NCBI GenBank assembly: GCA_964485815.1
Contig: CAZAJX010000065.1
Location: forward strand, 1 to 5,322
From: SFLA01 sp964485815
GTDB lineage: Bacteria; Bacillota; Clostridia; Oscillospirales; CAG-382
Reading direction: 5' to 3'
DNA length: 5,322 bases
The notes under the pieces are model-generated. The model ran no database searches. It worked only from the letters and a program-made list of their open reading frames with translations, and was not told where the DNA came from. The translations under genes and the position numbers were made by a program. Of this stretch, positions 4,573-5,322 are shown piece by piece. The stretch's first letter is position 1. Each line of letters begins with the position of its first letter.

Positions 4573-5109
4573 ATGGCAAGCGCAAAAATTCTTGAACAGA
4601 AGCAAGCAATCGTCCAGTCTCTCGCAGACCAGATGAAGAATGCTGCCGGCGGTGTTCTCGTAAACTGCCAGGGTATTACCGTTGAAGCTGATACAAAGCT
4701 GCGTGCAGAACTTCGTAACGCAGGCGTTGAATACAGCGTAGTAAAGAACACTCTTACTTCCAGAGCATGCGATATCGTAGGCTTTGAATCTCTTAAGGAT
4801 GTCCTTTCCGGTATGACCGCTATGGCTACCAGCGAGAGCGATCCTATCGCACCGGCAAAAATACTCTGCACTTTTGCAGAAAAGAACCCCAATTTTGTTA
4901 TCAAAGCAGGCTTCGTAGAAGGCAACCTTCTTGACGAAAAGGGCGTTCAGGATCTTGCAAAGACTCCTTCGAAGGAAGTTCTTATCGGCAAGATGCTCGG
5001 CTCTCTTCAGTCTTCCCTTTACAGCTTCGCATACGTACTTCAGGCTATTATCGACAAGTCCGGCGAAGCACCTGTTGCAGAAGAAGCTACTGAAGCAGCA
5101 GCTGAATAA
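4573..5109 (+). CDS. rplJ: 50S ribosomal protein L10
   Basis: L10 anchors the L7/L12 dimers to the ribosomal stalk base beside L11. The product from the ATG at 4573 is 178 residues. It has the N-terminal rRNA-binding domain with GGVLVNCQGITVEADTKLR (26-44) and YSVVKNTLTSRA (54-65), then PSKEVLIGKMLGSLQS (132-147). A C-terminal helix of about 148-162 docks L7/L12, and an acidic Ala/Glu tail (165-178) follows. GGAGGT (4561-4566) is 6 nt from this ATG; an in-frame GTG at 4552 lies upstream of that site and is not a credible start. The gene is preceded by its own promoter, L10 leader and attenuator, so L10 level sets its expression. rplL follows after 85 nt. Confidence 0.97.
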   Translation: MASAKILEQKQAIVQSLADQMKNAAGGVLVNCQGITVEADTKLRAELRNAGVEYSVVKNTLTSRACDIVGFESLKDVLSGMTAMATSESDPIAPAKILCTFAEKNPNFVIKAGFVEGNLLDEKGVQDLAKTPSKEVLIGKMLGSLQSSLYSFAYVLQAIIDKSGEAPVAEEATEAAAE

Positions 5110-5194
5110 TCCTTGCTCAAAGCAAGAACAAACCGCGTGAAAACGCAAAACAAAATTTAAAAAAATTAACTAAAAATATTCGGAGGATTTTAAA
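5110..5194 (+). other. rplJ-rplL intergenic region with two small hairpins
   Basis: CTTGC (5112-5116) / GCAAG (5122-5126) and GCGT-GAAA-ACGC (5135-5146, a GNRA-type tetraloop) are the only structures seen. Neither is followed by a T-run, so they are not terminators. The rest is A-rich and open up to the rplL ribosome binding site. Confidence 0.4.
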
Positions 5195-5322
5195 ATGAAC
5201 GAAAAATCTCAGCAGATCCTTGACATCGTTAAGGAACTTACCATACTCGAACTTGCAGACCTCGTAAAGGCTCTTGAAGAAGAATTCGGCGTATCCGCAG
5301 CTCCCGTTGCAGTAGCAGCAGT
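5195..5322 (+). CDS. rplL: 50S ribosomal protein L7/L12, N-terminal part
   Basis: L7/L12 is the multicopy stalk protein that recruits translation GTPases. Only 42 codons are present before the window ends, out of roughly 120-125 expected. The visible part is the dimerisation and L10-binding domain, MNEKSQQILDIVKELTILELADLVKALEEEFGVSA, in which ELTILELADLVKALEEEFGV is the family signature. It leads into the start of the Ala/Val/Pro-rich hinge. GGAGGAT (5182-5188) lies about 7 nt before the ATG in an A-rich, poorly structured stretch, suited to efficient independent initiation. That fits the need for several L7/L12 copies per L10. No terminator or promoter is seen between rplJ and rplL. Confidence 0.97.
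   Translation, partial: MNEKSQQILDIVKELTILELADLVKALEEEFGVSAAPVAVAA

Noticed and set aside
5112..5126. Hairpin after rplJ as a terminator
   Set aside because: Only 5 bp, no T-run, and rplL is expected on the same transcript.
4555..5148. A 197-codon open frame on the minus strand opposite rplJ
   Set aside because: It lies wholly antisense to rplJ, is rich in Cys and Phe as expected of a shadow frame, and resembles no known protein.

Overview
This window is a conserved housekeeping stretch of a bacterial chromosome. The strong GGAGG ribosome binding sites, the TTGACA/TATAAT promoters, the four-cysteine L33, the single-membrane-span SecE and the protein sequences all point to a Firmicute, most likely class Clostridia. 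L11 reads like the version found in gut Oscillospiraceae/Ruminococcaceae relatives, but the family is only a guess. I see no insertion sequence, phage gene, CRISPR array, tRNA or rRNA.

Layout. (1) Positions 1-190, minus strand: the first 63 codons of a secreted protein with a clear signal peptide, cut by the window edge. (2) Positions 191-459: a divergent intergenic region with one promoter facing each way. (3) Positions 460-1993, plus strand: a tightly overlapping operon tsaE-tsaB-rpiB (two proteins of tRNA t6A37 synthesis, then ribose-5-phosphate isomerase B). (4) Positions 1994-2183: a strong promoter sitting inside an inverted repeat, then a leader of about 105 nt. (5) Positions 2184-4337: rpmG-secE-nusG-rplK-rplA, with an L1-binding leader between nusG and rplK that mimics 23S rRNA. 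(6) Positions 4338-4572: a second ribosomal promoter followed by an L10-type leader that ends in an intrinsic terminator (attenuator). (7) Positions 4573-5322: rplJ and the first 42 codons of rplL, cut by the window edge; rpoB and rpoC would usually follow.

How it works together. The plus-strand genes supply translation and its accessories: tRNA modification, large-subunit proteins L33, L11, L1, L10 and L7/L12, the SecE translocon subunit and the transcription factor NusG. Two feedback RNA elements can be read directly: the L1 site ahead of rplK-rplA, and the L10(L12)4 site with attenuator ahead of rplJ-rplL. Three plus-strand promoters share a 17-bp spacer and a TGn extended -10.

No undescribed multi-gene system is visible. 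The points worth a second look are regulatory (promoter nested in an inverted repeat before rpmG, a mini-ORF overlapping the rpmG start, nusG without a Shine-Dalgarno sequence, an operator-like repeat over the start of the secreted-protein transcript) and two sets of unusual residues, in RpiB and L11.
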